Position numbers and translations under genes: made by a program. Under the pieces are notes generated by a model. It saw only the letters and a program-made list of their open reading frames with translations. It was not told where the DNA came from and did no database searches. Below, piece after piece: positions 8,220 through 16,715 of a stretch of DNA of 38,882 bases. Positions within the stretch are counted from its first letter, which is position 1; each line of letters begins with the position of its first letter. Source of the stretch: RXIX01 sp003989075 (lineage in GTDB: Bacteria > Pseudomonadota > Gammaproteobacteria > Competibacterales > Competibacteraceae); assembly GCA_029780415.1 (NCBI GenBank), contig JAKOYN010000140.1:1-38882 (forward strand). Direction: 5' to 3'.

Positions 8220-8971
8220 TGCGGCTGTTTCAGGCGACGGGCTTCATCGGAATTCGGATACTGCGTGGCCAGGGTATTGGCATACTGTTGGCGCAATTGC
8301 GCATCGCCCTGCGGGCTGCTTTCAATCAGGATGCCCAGCCACAGGCTTTGTGCGGTGGCGCGGCTGCGGCTATGAAAACGCTGTAGAAAGGCACGCCCCT
8401 GCAGGGTATTGCCGCGCCGCTGGTTGAGCTGCGCCAGATCATACAGGGCGCTGGCATTGCTCGGATCGCTGTCCAGGGACTGGCGCAATGCGGCCTCAGC
8501 CTGCTCCAGGTCGTCCCGCTTGAGGGCGCAGCTCGCCAACCCGGCATAGGCATCAGCGGCGGTTGCGCCGGCGTTGGCCGGATCCGCGGCGATGCGCCGG
8601 AATTCGGCCTCGCCCTCGGCGGTGCGCACCGGCTCGCCAGTACACAGCAGCCGGGCGTAGTTGAGCTTGGCCAGGGTGTAGTCCGGCTTCAGGCTGATGG
8701 CACGCTGGTAATGATCGGTGGCCGGACTGTACTCGCGCATTTCCTCGTAGAGTACGCCCAGGGCATTGTGGGCCTCCGGGTAGTCGTCATCGTATTGCAG
8801 CGCCTTAAGCAGCTTTTCCGCCGCGACTTCGAGATGACCCGATTGCATGTAGCCGATACCCAGCTTGAAGTTGGCCTCGGCGACATTGCGCTTGAAGTCC
8901 TTGTCCGCGCTGCTGGCGCAACCGGCCAGCAGTACGGTGGCCAGGAGTAACGGGGAGACGGCTAGCCGCAT
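8216..8971 (-). CDS. pilF: Type IV pilus biogenesis/stability lipoprotein PilF (PilW)
   Basis: A 251-residue TPR lipoprotein (pilotin) that helps the PilQ secretin reach and assemble in the outer membrane. The start at 8971 is chosen because it opens directly into a lipoprotein signal (MRLAVSPLLLATVLLAGC, lipidated Cys18) and has an AAGGGAG ribosome site seven bases upstream; the frame extends further upstream but without such signals. The mature part consists of TPR helices such as KLGIGYMQSGHLEVAAEKLL, AHNALGVLYEEMREYSPATD and ALYDLAQLNQRRGNTLQGRA. The order rlmN-pilF-rodZ is the usual one. No other pilus genes are in the window. Confidence 0.94.
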   Translation of the reverse strand: MRLAVSPLLLATVLLAGCASSADKDFKRNVAEANFKLGIGYMQSGHLEVAAEKLLKALQYDDDYPEAHNALGVLYEEMREYSPATDHYQRAISLKPDYTLAKLNYARLLCTGEPVRTAEGEAEFRRIAADPANAGATAADAYAGLASCALKRDDLEQAEAALRQSLDSDPSNASALYDLAQLNQRRGNTLQGRAFLQRFHSRSRATAQSLWLGILIESSPQGDAQLRQQYANTLATQYPNSDEARRLKQPQ

Positions 8972-8984
8972 GGCAAACTCCCTT

Positions 8985-10085
<1,101 letters not shown>

Positions 10086-10113
10086 GGTGCGCAGTTTCCT
10101 CAGATAGGGGCCA

Positions 10114-10542
10114 TCAGCCGCGCGGACAGAGCTGGTCGGGGCTGAAGAAGAAGGCAATTTCAGCAGCGGCGGTTTCCGGTGCATCGGAACCGTGCGCTGC
10201 GTTGCGGGTAACGCTCTCAGCGAAATCGGCGCGGATGGTACCGGGCGCAGCCTTGGCGGGATCGGTCGCGCCCATGATCTCACGGTTGCGGGCAATGGCG
10301 TTGTCGCCCTCCAGCACCTGCACCAGGGCCGGGCCGGAGGTCATGTAATCGACCAGAGCGGCGAAGAAGGGCCGCCCCTGATGCACTTCATAGAACTGCT
10401 CGGCCTGCTCACGGCTCAGGTGGATCATACGCGCAGCGACGACGCGCAGACCGTGATCCTCGAAGCGGCTGATGATCTTGCCGATCAGGTTACGGGCAAC
10501 AGCGTCGGGTTTGATGATGGACAGGGTACGTTCCACAGCCAT
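10114..10542 (-). CDS. ndk: Nucleoside diphosphate kinase
   Basis: A 142-residue kinase that equilibrates nucleoside di- and triphosphates through a phosphohistidine. It begins MAVERTLSIIKPDAV, and the catalytic histidine lies in NAAHGSDAPETA near residue 117. Other family marks are the MTSGPALVQVLEGDNAI and REIMGATDPAKAAPGTIR segments. The ATG at 10542 is set by homology and by a GGAG ribosome site six bases upstream. It heads the ndk-rlmN-pilF-rodZ run. The C-terminus is EIAFFFSPDQLCPRG, only slightly different from the common form. Confidence 0.97.
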   Translation of the reverse strand: MAVERTLSIIKPDAVARNLIGKIISRFEDHGLRVVAARMIHLSREQAEQFYEVHQGRPFFAALVDYMTSGPALVQVLEGDNAIARNREIMGATDPAKAAPGTIRADFAESVTRNAAHGSDAPETAAAEIAFFFSPDQLCPRG

Positions 10543-10589
10543 GGCAGGCTCCATGAAAAAGGCGAAAACACGGGTTAAGGATAACGCAA

Positions 10590-10611
10590 GCCCGACGGCG
10601 GGGCGTCGGGC
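10590..10611 (-). terminator. GC hairpin between hisG and ndk, possible weak terminator
   Basis: A perfect 8-base-pair stem GCCCGACG/CGTCGGGC with a six-base loop lies 48 bases before the ndk start. On the minus strand it is followed by TTGCGTTATCCTT, a poor but U-containing tail. It may end the hisG transcript or lie in the ndk leader; the weak U-run keeps confidence low. Confidence 0.4.
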
Positions 10612-10798
10612 TGGGGGTCGAAGTTTAACGATATTTCGCCGCGTACGGCAACGCATCAAAGCGATGCAGGACGGACGCAGGGGGGTGAAAGCGCTTGAGA
10701 ATTCAGACCTTGCCGCACGGCGACTTTGCCAGCCATGCCCACATGGACCGGCGCCGGGCGGGAAAGTTTTACGGTGGCCGGTTGTGACGCGCGCCGGT

Positions 10799-11671
10799 TT
10801 AGACGATTTTCTTCAATTCGTATTCCAGAATGCCCTGAGCGCCAGCCGCAGTCAGGCGCGGGATCAGATCGCGCACCTGCTGGCGATCAACCACGGTTTC
10901 GACTGCCAGCCAGTCACGGTCGTAGAGATGGCTGACCGTGGGTGCGTGCAGGCTGGGCAGCAGCGGCACCACGGCGTCGATGTGTGCCGCCGGCACATTC
11001 ATCTTCAGCGCTACCTTGTTGCGTGCGGCCAGTGCGGCGCGGGTGAGCAGGGCGATCTGCTCGATCTTGGTCTGCTTCCAGGGATCGGTGAGCGCAGTGC
11101 GGCTGGCGATCAGCCGGGTGGTGGTGTGCAGCAGGTCGCAGACGATGCGCAGGCCGTGGGCGCGGATGGTACTACCGGTTTCGGTGATCTCGATTGCGGC
11201 ATCGACCAGACCCTCGACCACCTTGGCTTCGGTCGCACCCCAGGAAAATTCAACGCTGGCATCGATGCCGCGCTCAGCCAGATAGCGGCGGGTAAAACCG
11301 ACCAGTTCGGTGGCGATGCGCTTGCCGGCCAGGTCTTCCAGGCAGCGGATCGGCGAATCCTCGCGCACGATCAGCACCCAGCGCGCCGGCTGGTCGGAGC
11401 TTTTCGAGTAGCTCAATTCACCGATTTCCACCACGTCGGCTTCACTTTCCAGGATCCAGTCCAGCCCGGTCAGGCCCGCATCGAGAATGCCATTGGCCAC
11501 ATAGCGCGCCATTTCCTGAGAGCGCACCAGGGCGCAGCGGATTTCCGGGTCGTCGATGGTCGGGAAATAGTTGCGGCTGTGCGGGCTGATGGTCCAGCCG
11601 GCCTGGCCAAACAGCGCGAGGGTCGAATTTTCCAGACTGCCCTTGGGGATGCCGAGTTTGAGTTGGCGCAT
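10799..11671 (-). CDS. hisG: ATP phosphoribosyltransferase, long form (HisG)
   Basis: Catalyses the first step of histidine synthesis, joining ATP and PRPP. The 290-residue length, with a C-terminal regulatory domain (about 215-290, including VALKMNVPAAHIDAVVPLLP), marks the long homohexameric form, which binds feedback histidine itself and does not need HisZ. The periplasmic-binding-protein-like core carries GIPKGSLENSTLALF, ARYVANGILDAGLTGLDW and the phosphate-binding ETGSTIRAHGL. It stands alone: no other his biosynthesis gene is adjacent. The ATG at 11671 is 80 bases from the divergent nfi start. A small AAGG ribosome site precedes it. Confidence 0.95.
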   Translation of the reverse strand: MRQLKLGIPKGSLENSTLALFGQAGWTISPHSRNYFPTIDDPEIRCALVRSQEMARYVANGILDAGLTGLDWILESEADVVEIGELSYSKSSDQPARWVLIVREDSPIRCLEDLAGKRIATELVGFTRRYLAERGIDASVEFSWGATEAKVVEGLVDAAIEITETGSTIRAHGLRIVCDLLHTTTRLIASRTALTDPWKQTKIEQIALLTRAALAARNKVALKMNVPAAHIDAVVPLLPSLHAPTVSHLYDRDWLAVETVVDRQQVRDLIPRLTAAGAQGILEYELKKIV

Positions 11672-11751
11672 GGTGATGCCTTGTGATGCCGAGCGGATTG
11701 GCGAAAGGGGCGCCAGTTTAACCGCGCCGGCCAGATGAATAAACTCACCGG

Positions 11752-12414
11752 ATGAACCCGCTCCTGCATCCTGTCTGGACGCTGAGTCCAGCCGAGGCGA
11801 TCGCCGTGCAGCGCGAACTGCGCCCCCATCTGGAACTGAGCGACCGGCTTGGTCCGGTGCGACGGGTGGCGGGTGTGGATGTCGGTTTTGAGGCTGAAGG
11901 TACGGTGACCCGGGCGGCGGTGGCGGTGCTGAGCTTTCCGCAACTGGAGTTGCTGGAAACCGCTATTGCCCGCTGCTTGACTGGCTTTCCCTATGTGCCC
12001 GGCCTGCTGGCGTTTCGCGAACTGCCAGCGGTACTGATGGCGCTGGAGCAGTTGCGTCAGCCGCCGGACCTGCTGCTCTGCGATGGTCAGGGTATCGCCC
12101 ATCCGCGCCGTCTGGGCATCGCCAGCCATCTGGGCCTGCTGGTGGATATTCCGGCCATCGGCGTAGCCAAGACCCGGCTGTGTGGCAGCCACGACGAACC
12201 GCCCAGCCAGCGCGGTGCCTGGACGCCGCTGCGCGCCGGCCCTGAGATCATCGGCGCGGTGCTGCGCAGCCGACCGGGCGTCAAGCCGCTGTACGTTTCG
12301 CCCGGCCACCGCGTCAGTTTGGCGACTGCAATCGAGTATGTGATGGCCTGCTGCACCCGCTATCGCCTGCCCGAGACCACCCGCCACGCGCACCGGCTGG
12401 CCTCGGGTTGCTAA
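11752..12414 (+). CDS. nfi: Endonuclease V (deoxyinosine 3' endonuclease)
   Basis: DNA repair enzyme that nicks the second phosphodiester bond 3' of deoxyinosine. The 220-residue protein has all family landmarks: acidic residue D43 in VAGVDVGF, the FPYVPGLLAFRE motif with E90, D111 in LLCDGQG, followed by AHPRRLGIASHLG and the late VSPGHRVSLATA segment. These acidic residues are the metal ligands of characterised EndoV proteins. It is the only rightward gene in this part of the window, divergent from hisG, and ends 12 bases from the convergent opgD-like gene with no room for a terminator between them. A short run of cysteines near the C-terminus (MACCTRY) is unremarkable. Confidence 0.95.
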   Translation: MNPLLHPVWTLSPAEAIAVQRELRPHLELSDRLGPVRRVAGVDVGFEAEGTVTRAAVAVLSFPQLELLETAIARCLTGFPYVPGLLAFRELPAVLMALEQLRQPPDLLLCDGQGIAHPRRLGIASHLGLLVDIPAIGVAKTRLCGSHDEPPSQRGAWTPLRAGPEIIGAVLRSRPGVKPLYVSPGHRVSLATAIEYVMACCTRYRLPETTRHAHRLASGC

Positions 12415-12426
12415 GCGCGGCGCCGG

Positions 12427-14010
12427 TCAGCCGTGCTCTGACGGCAGCGGCGACCATTGATACAGCCAGGTCTCGCTGAGCGCGCCGTCGGTATCACGCA
12501 GGTAGCAGCGCAGGTCGACCGGTTCGGGACCTCGGGCGATCAGGTCGAAATGGCAGCGCCACAGGGGGGATTCCAGAATTGGCCGGGCGGCGGCATCGCG
12601 AATCTCGCCGCGCGAGGCGTTGATCACGACCTCGACCTTGGCATCCTGCGGCAGGCGCGGCAGCCGTCCACCCTGGAAATCGATCACGAACTTGCGCATC
12701 GGCACGGTTTTCTTCTGCCCGGGAATGCCGCCGGCGCCGATGCGCGTGGCGACGACCGTGGCGAGTTCGGGTTGCACCGGTGGCCGTTCGCCCCAGTACA
12801 GGCGATAGTCGAAGCGCATTTCCCGCCCCGGTTGCGCCGGCTCGGCCGGGTTCCAGAAGGCGACGATGTTGTCGAAGGTTTCGTCCGGGGTGGGAATCTC
12901 GATCAACTGCACCGCGCCCTTGCCCCAGTCGCTGAGTGGCTCGACCCACAGCGAGGGCCGCTTGTTATAGAACGCGCCATCATCCTGGTAGTTGGCGAAG
13001 TCGCGATCACGCAGCAGCAGACCAAAACCGCGCGGCTTGTCGTCGAGGAATGAGTTGACGCGGATATAGTGCGGGTTGAGCAGGGGTCGCCAGATCCACT
13101 CGCCGGTGCCGGTGTGCATGGCCAGTCCGTCGGAGTCGTGGATTTCCGGACGGAAGTCGTCGGACAGCCGGCGATCATTCTCGCCGTTCTGGAACATTGA
13201 GGTCATCGGTGCGATGCCCAGGCGCTCAATCGCCTTGCGCGGGAACAGCCGTGCTTCGACCTGCATCACCGTGGTGTCGCCGGGCGTGACCACGAAACGA
13301 TAGGCGCCGGCAATGCTCGGACTGTCGAGCAGGGCATGCAGGGTCAGCGCCGGCGCGTCGATCGCTGGCCGCTCCAGCCAGAAGGCGCGAAACTCGGGGA
13401 ATTCCTCGGGGCGCTCCATGCCGGTATCGATGGCCAGGCCACGGGCGGACAGGCCATATTGCTTACTGGCGCCGACCGCGCGGAAATAGCTGGCGCCGAG
13501 GAACGAGAACATGTCGCGTTGCCAGTCGGCGCGGCTGTTGACGCGGAAACCGGCAAAGCCCAGATCGCCAATCTGCGCGGGGACCTTGTCCTTGACCTTG
13601 GGGTTGTACTGGAACAGGTCTGGGGAGAAGTGGATCGGCCGGGCGATGCCGTCAGCGACTTCGTAGAGGCTGACCGGGTGGTGGAAGTACAGACCGAGGT
13701 GAAAGAAGCGCGCCTGGAAGGGCAGTTCGCCGCCGGCCCACAGCGAATGCTCGGGGCGAAAGACGTTCAGCGCCTGGTACTGGTCATAGTCCATCGCTGC
13801 CAGCCAGGGTGGCCGGGCGTCAGCGGGCGCCTGATAGGGCTCACTGGCCAGACGCCGGGCGGTATCCAGTAGCCAGTCACTGCTGAACGGCTGGCCATCG
13901 CCCGGCCGGTCACTGGCACTGCTGCTGATGGCAGCCTGGACCAAGGGTGCCGGCAGCATCCCGCAAGCCGCCAATCCCAGCAACCGCGTTAACAACTCCC
14001 GTCGTTTCAT
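12427..14010 (-). CDS. opgD: Periplasmic glucan biosynthesis protein, OpgD/OpgG family
   Basis: A 527-residue periplasmic protein for osmoregulated periplasmic glucan synthesis, carrying the MdoG domain through most of its length (FHLGLYFHHPVSLYEV, FGLLLRDRDFANYQDDGAFY, PSLWVEPLSDWGKGAVQLIE). Recent work on E. coli OpgG and OpgD assigned the family glucanase activity. The start MKRRELLTRLLGLAACG has a twin arginine followed by a hydrophobic stretch, which suggests Tat export as in OpgD. The choice of OpgD over OpgG rests on that signal and is tentative. No opgH is nearby, so the polymerase must lie elsewhere. Confidence 0.88.
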   Translation of the reverse strand: MKRRELLTRLLGLAACGMLPAPLVQAAISSSASDRPGDGQPFSSDWLLDTARRLASEPYQAPADARPPWLAAMDYDQYQALNVFRPEHSLWAGGELPFQARFFHLGLYFHHPVSLYEVADGIARPIHFSPDLFQYNPKVKDKVPAQIGDLGFAGFRVNSRADWQRDMFSFLGASYFRAVGASKQYGLSARGLAIDTGMERPEEFPEFRAFWLERPAIDAPALTLHALLDSPSIAGAYRFVVTPGDTTVMQVEARLFPRKAIERLGIAPMTSMFQNGENDRRLSDDFRPEIHDSDGLAMHTGTGEWIWRPLLNPHYIRVNSFLDDKPRGFGLLLRDRDFANYQDDGAFYNKRPSLWVEPLSDWGKGAVQLIEIPTPDETFDNIVAFWNPAEPAQPGREMRFDYRLYWGERPPVQPELATVVATRIGAGGIPGQKKTVPMRKFVIDFQGGRLPRLPQDAKVEVVINASRGEIRDAAARPILESPLWRCHFDLIARGPEPVDLRCYLRDTDGALSETWLYQWSPLPSEHG

Positions 14011-14051
14011 GCCTGTCGTCGCAACCCGTGTTTGTCGTTATGGGGGCGACG

Positions 14052-14080
14052 ATTATAGCGCCGTGCCCGGGCTGGCGGCA
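14052..14080 (-). promoter_or_regulatory. Candidate promoter of the opgD-like gene
   Basis: A perfect -10 hexamer TATAAT lies on the minus strand at 14052-14057, with a poor TGCCGC at the -35 position 17 bases away. The predicted transcript would start about 35 bases before the ATG at 14010. The perfect -10 in a GC-rich intergenic stretch is the main support. Confidence 0.45.
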
Positions 14081-14112
14081 GCGCCGGTCCGGGCGGAACG
14101 GGTGCGGTAGCC

Positions 14113-14760
14113 TTAGCCGGCGATGCGCTCGCGGATGGCGTTGACTACGCCTTCACTGCTGGGTGAATTGATGGTCAGCAGCAGGCCCTCGGCGCGGTAA
14201 AAATCGACCAGTGGCGCGGTTTTCTCGTTGTAGATGTCCAGGCGCTTGCTGATGGCTTCCTCGGTTTCGTCAGCGCGCTGCACCACCGGACTGCCGCACT
14301 TGTCGCAGATGCCTTCGACCTTGGGCGGCTGGCTGCGCACGTTATAGATCGCCTGGCAGGCGGTGTTGGCACAGGTGCGACGGGTGGTGAGGCGGTTGAG
14401 GATTTCCTCGCGCGGCACGTCGATATTGGCGACCACGTCCAGCTTGATGCTGAGTTTGCCGAGCAGGGTCTTGAGGGCCTCGGCCTGGGGAATGGTGCGC
14501 GGGAAGCCGTCGAGCAGGAAGCCCTGGGCGCAGTCGGGTTCCTGCAGGCGCGTTTCCATGATGCCCATGATCAGCGAATCCGGGACCAGATCGCCAGCTT
14601 TCATGTAGGCGTCGGCCTGCTTGCCCAGTTCCGTGCCGGCCTGCACTGCGCCGCGCAGGATGTCGCCGGTGGAAATTTGCACCGAGCCGTCAACCTGGGT
14701 CAGCAGTTTTGCCACGGTTCCTTTGCCCGCACCCGGGGCGCCTAGCAGAATCAGTCGCAT
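14113..14760 (-). CDS. adk: Adenylate kinase with zinc-type LID
   Basis: A 215-residue enzyme interconverting ATP, ADP and AMP. It has the P-loop GAPGAGKGT near residues 7-15, AMP-binding STGDILRGAV and DGFPRTIPQAEAL, and a LID domain with four cysteines (CANTAC and CDKCG), a zinc-site pattern common in many bacteria but absent from the E. coli enzyme. The ATG at 14760 was chosen because it starts MRLILLGAPGAGKGT and has a GAGGAA ribosome site seven bases away. It is separated from the Rieske gene upstream by about 215 bases and probably has its own promoter there, though I could not define one well. Confidence 0.97.
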   Translation of the reverse strand: MRLILLGAPGAGKGTVAKLLTQVDGSVQISTGDILRGAVQAGTELGKQADAYMKAGDLVPDSLIMGIMETRLQEPDCAQGFLLDGFPRTIPQAEALKTLLGKLSIKLDVVANIDVPREEILNRLTTRRTCANTACQAIYNVRSQPPKVEGICDKCGSPVVQRADETEEAISKRLDIYNEKTAPLVDFYRAEGLLLTINSPSSEGVVNAIRERIAG

Positions 14761-14975
14761 GAAAGGGTTCCTCACTTTTGAGTGGTGGTGGTTCATATCC
14801 GGTTGCCGCACCAGCGATCACCGGTCGCGCGCCAACCTTGAGTGGTGCGGCGCGTCATCGGAGTGGTTACAGCCTTTTAATAGTGCTTGAGCGCGCCGGG
14901 CTGTGCAATCGCCGATCGCATATGTGCAGCCCTTTTGTCGGCCGCGACCGGTATTTCAGTGCGGTAGCGGACGTG

Positions 14976-15332
14976 TCAGGAGCGGCGCTGTTCCAGATCC
15001 ATATCGACCAGCAGCCAGCCGTCACGCTCGATCAGCGTCACTGCCTGCAGTGATTGCCGCGCGCAGGGACCGCTGAGGCAATAGCCGTCCTCGATGCGAA
15101 ACAGCGCGCCGTGAATACCGCACTGGATGAGTGTACCGCTGATGTCGAGAAAGCGATCCGTTTCCCATTCCATCGGCGCGCCAGTGTGCGGGCAGCGGTT
15201 GCGATAGCCAAACAGGCCGCACGCAGTGCGCACCACGATCAGATCGGCATAGCGGGCATCCGGCCGCAGCATGAAGCCCTTGCTTTGACCTTCGACCAGC
15301 GCATCAAGGCGGCAGAGACGCTGTTCGGCCAC
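14976..15332 (-). CDS. Rieske-type [2Fe-2S] protein
   Basis: A 118-residue stand-alone Rieske domain. The cluster ligands are in CPHTGAPMEW (residues about 47-56) and CGIHGALF (about 71-78), giving the C-x-H...C-x2-H pattern; a further pair of cysteines in YCLSGPC follows. It is a small soluble protein of the ferredoxin type, not attached to an oxygenase. It starts with GTG at 15332, two bases after the ubiI stop, so it is very likely translated with ubiI. The position at the end of a ubiquinone hydroxylase operon raises the possibility that it passes electrons in that pathway, which is inference only. Confidence 0.9.
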   Translation of the reverse strand: MAEQRLCRLDALVEGQSKGFMLRPDARYADLIVVRTACGLFGYRNRCPHTGAPMEWETDRFLDISGTLIQCGIHGALFRIEDGYCLSGPCARQSLQAVTLIERDGWLLVDMDLEQRRS

Positions 15333-15334
15333 GG

Positions 15335-16561
15335 CTAGCGCGCCGCCCGCGTCAGTCGCGGCAGATCGCCATCCAGGCCCATCGCCCGGCGGATCAGGGC
15401 CTGCTTCACCGGCCCGGCAGCATCGGTCAGACGCAGACCCAGGTTGCGCAGCAGGCGCAGCGGTGGCAGCGAGTTGCTAAACAGGCGCTTGAAGCCGTCC
15501 ATCATGCCGAGCATCAGCAGGTTGTTGCCCTTGCGCCAGCGTTCGTAGCGGCGCAGCGTGGCCAGCGTTGCAAAATCCTCGCCGGCGGCCAGCGCATCGA
15601 GGATCACCTCGGCCAGGCTTGCCGCATCGAGCAGACCCAGGTTCACACCCTGTCCAGCCAGCGGATGCACCACATGGGCGGCATCCCCGATCAGGGCCAG
15701 ACCGGGCTGCACATAGGCCTGGGCGTGTTGCAGGCGCAAGGGGAAAGCCGCGCGCGGCCCAATCCCGGTGATCGCGCCCAGCCGGTGGTCGAAGGCCGTA
15801 GCCAGTGCCTGGGCGAAATCGGCATCGGGCATGGCCAGCAGCGCATCGGCCTTGGCTGGCGTGGTCGACCAGACGATCGAGCAGCGCCCGTCATGCAGCG
15901 GCAGGAAGGCCAGCGGTCCACTGGGCATAAAGCGCTGCCAGGCGGTTTCCTGATGGGGCTGCGCAGTGCGCACGTTGGCGACCAGCGCTTTCTGGCCATA
16001 GCCCCAGCCGCTGGTGTCGATACCGGCCTGCTGCCGCACCCGGGACATGGCGCCATCGGCGCCGACCAGCAGTCGGGTGGTGAAACAGCGCCCATCCTGC
16101 AGGCACACCCGCCAGCCCTGGCGGCTCAGTGGCTCGGCCCGCTCCAGCGCTGCCGGGCAGAGCAATTCCACCGCCGGCCAGCGCGCTGTTTGCTCAAGCA
16201 GGGCGGTTTGCACCACCCGGTTTTCGATGATCCAGCCCAGCAGTGGCTCACCGATGCTGGCGCTATCGAAATGGATCTGGCCAAAGCCGGTCGCGTCCCA
16301 TACCCGCATGTCACGGAAGGGACTGACCCGCCAGGCGCACATTGCCTCCCAGGCGCCCAGGGCGGCAAACAGGCGCTGCGAGGCGCGGTTGATCGCTGAG
16401 ACCCGCAGATCCGGTTCGGCATCCGGGCGAATGCGCTCCAGCGCTGCGCCTTCCAGCAGGGCAATACGCAGGTCGCTTGCCCCTAGCGCCCCGGCCAGCG
16501 CCGCACCGACCATGCCGCCACCGGCAATGATCAGATCATAATCCAGAGCTGTGTTGTTCAT
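15335..16561 (-). CDS. ubiI: FAD-dependent ubiquinone hydroxylase, UbiI type
   Basis: A 408-residue flavoprotein monooxygenase of the UbiH/UbiF/VisC family. It has the N-terminal FAD dinucleotide fold (YDLIIAGGGMVGAALAGAL), the middle DG motif (LLVGADGAMSRVR), and the second FAD motif GDAAHVVHPLAGQGVNLGLLD. The RVSAINRASQRLF and GWIIENRVVQTALLEQ stretches resemble UbiI (VisC), which hydroxylates ring position C5, and the order pepP-ubiH-ubiI matches E. coli. UbiF-like activity cannot be excluded by sequence reading, but a Coq7 in this window would make UbiF redundant. A GGAG site lies seven bases before the ATG. Confidence 0.9.
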   Translation of the reverse strand: MNNTALDYDLIIAGGGMVGAALAGALGASDLRIALLEGAALERIRPDAEPDLRVSAINRASQRLFAALGAWEAMCAWRVSPFRDMRVWDATGFGQIHFDSASIGEPLLGWIIENRVVQTALLEQTARWPAVELLCPAALERAEPLSRQGWRVCLQDGRCFTTRLLVGADGAMSRVRQQAGIDTSGWGYGQKALVANVRTAQPHQETAWQRFMPSGPLAFLPLHDGRCSIVWSTTPAKADALLAMPDADFAQALATAFDHRLGAITGIGPRAAFPLRLQHAQAYVQPGLALIGDAAHVVHPLAGQGVNLGLLDAASLAEVILDALAAGEDFATLATLRRYERWRKGNNLLMLGMMDGFKRLFSNSLPPLRLLRNLGLRLTDAAGPVKQALIRRAMGLDGDLPRLTRAAR

Positions 16562-16579
16562 CAGGATCTCCGCGAGAGA

Positions 16580-16692
16580 CCCCGGCCTTCATGCCGGGGA
16601 GGGATAGCGGACGGCTCGACTGAGCGTTCGACTGAGCGCTCACGCCGAAGTCTCGCCGAAGTCGGCGCAACAGTCCCCCTGATGGAGACTGT
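16580..16692. repeat. Intergenic repeat cluster between ubiH and ubiI
   Basis: The 154-base gap holds a perfect 7-bp hairpin CCCCGGC/GCCGGGG (16580-16599), direct repeats of CGACTGAGCG and of CGCCGAAGTC, and a second hairpin ACAGTCCCC/GGAGACTGT with one mismatch (16670-16692). The density of symmetric elements in so short a space suggests a REP-like or small mobile repeat unit inserted within the operon, unless it is an RNA processing or attenuation site. Confidence 0.6.
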
Positions 16693-16715
16693 TGTCGAGG
16701 AGTCTGTTGCCAGCG

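Noticed and set aside
6582..8375. A 597-codon rightward open frame opposite hisS, rodZ and pilF
   Set aside because: It spans three genuine leftward genes with conserved motifs. Length alone is expected by chance in GC-rich third-position-biased DNA.
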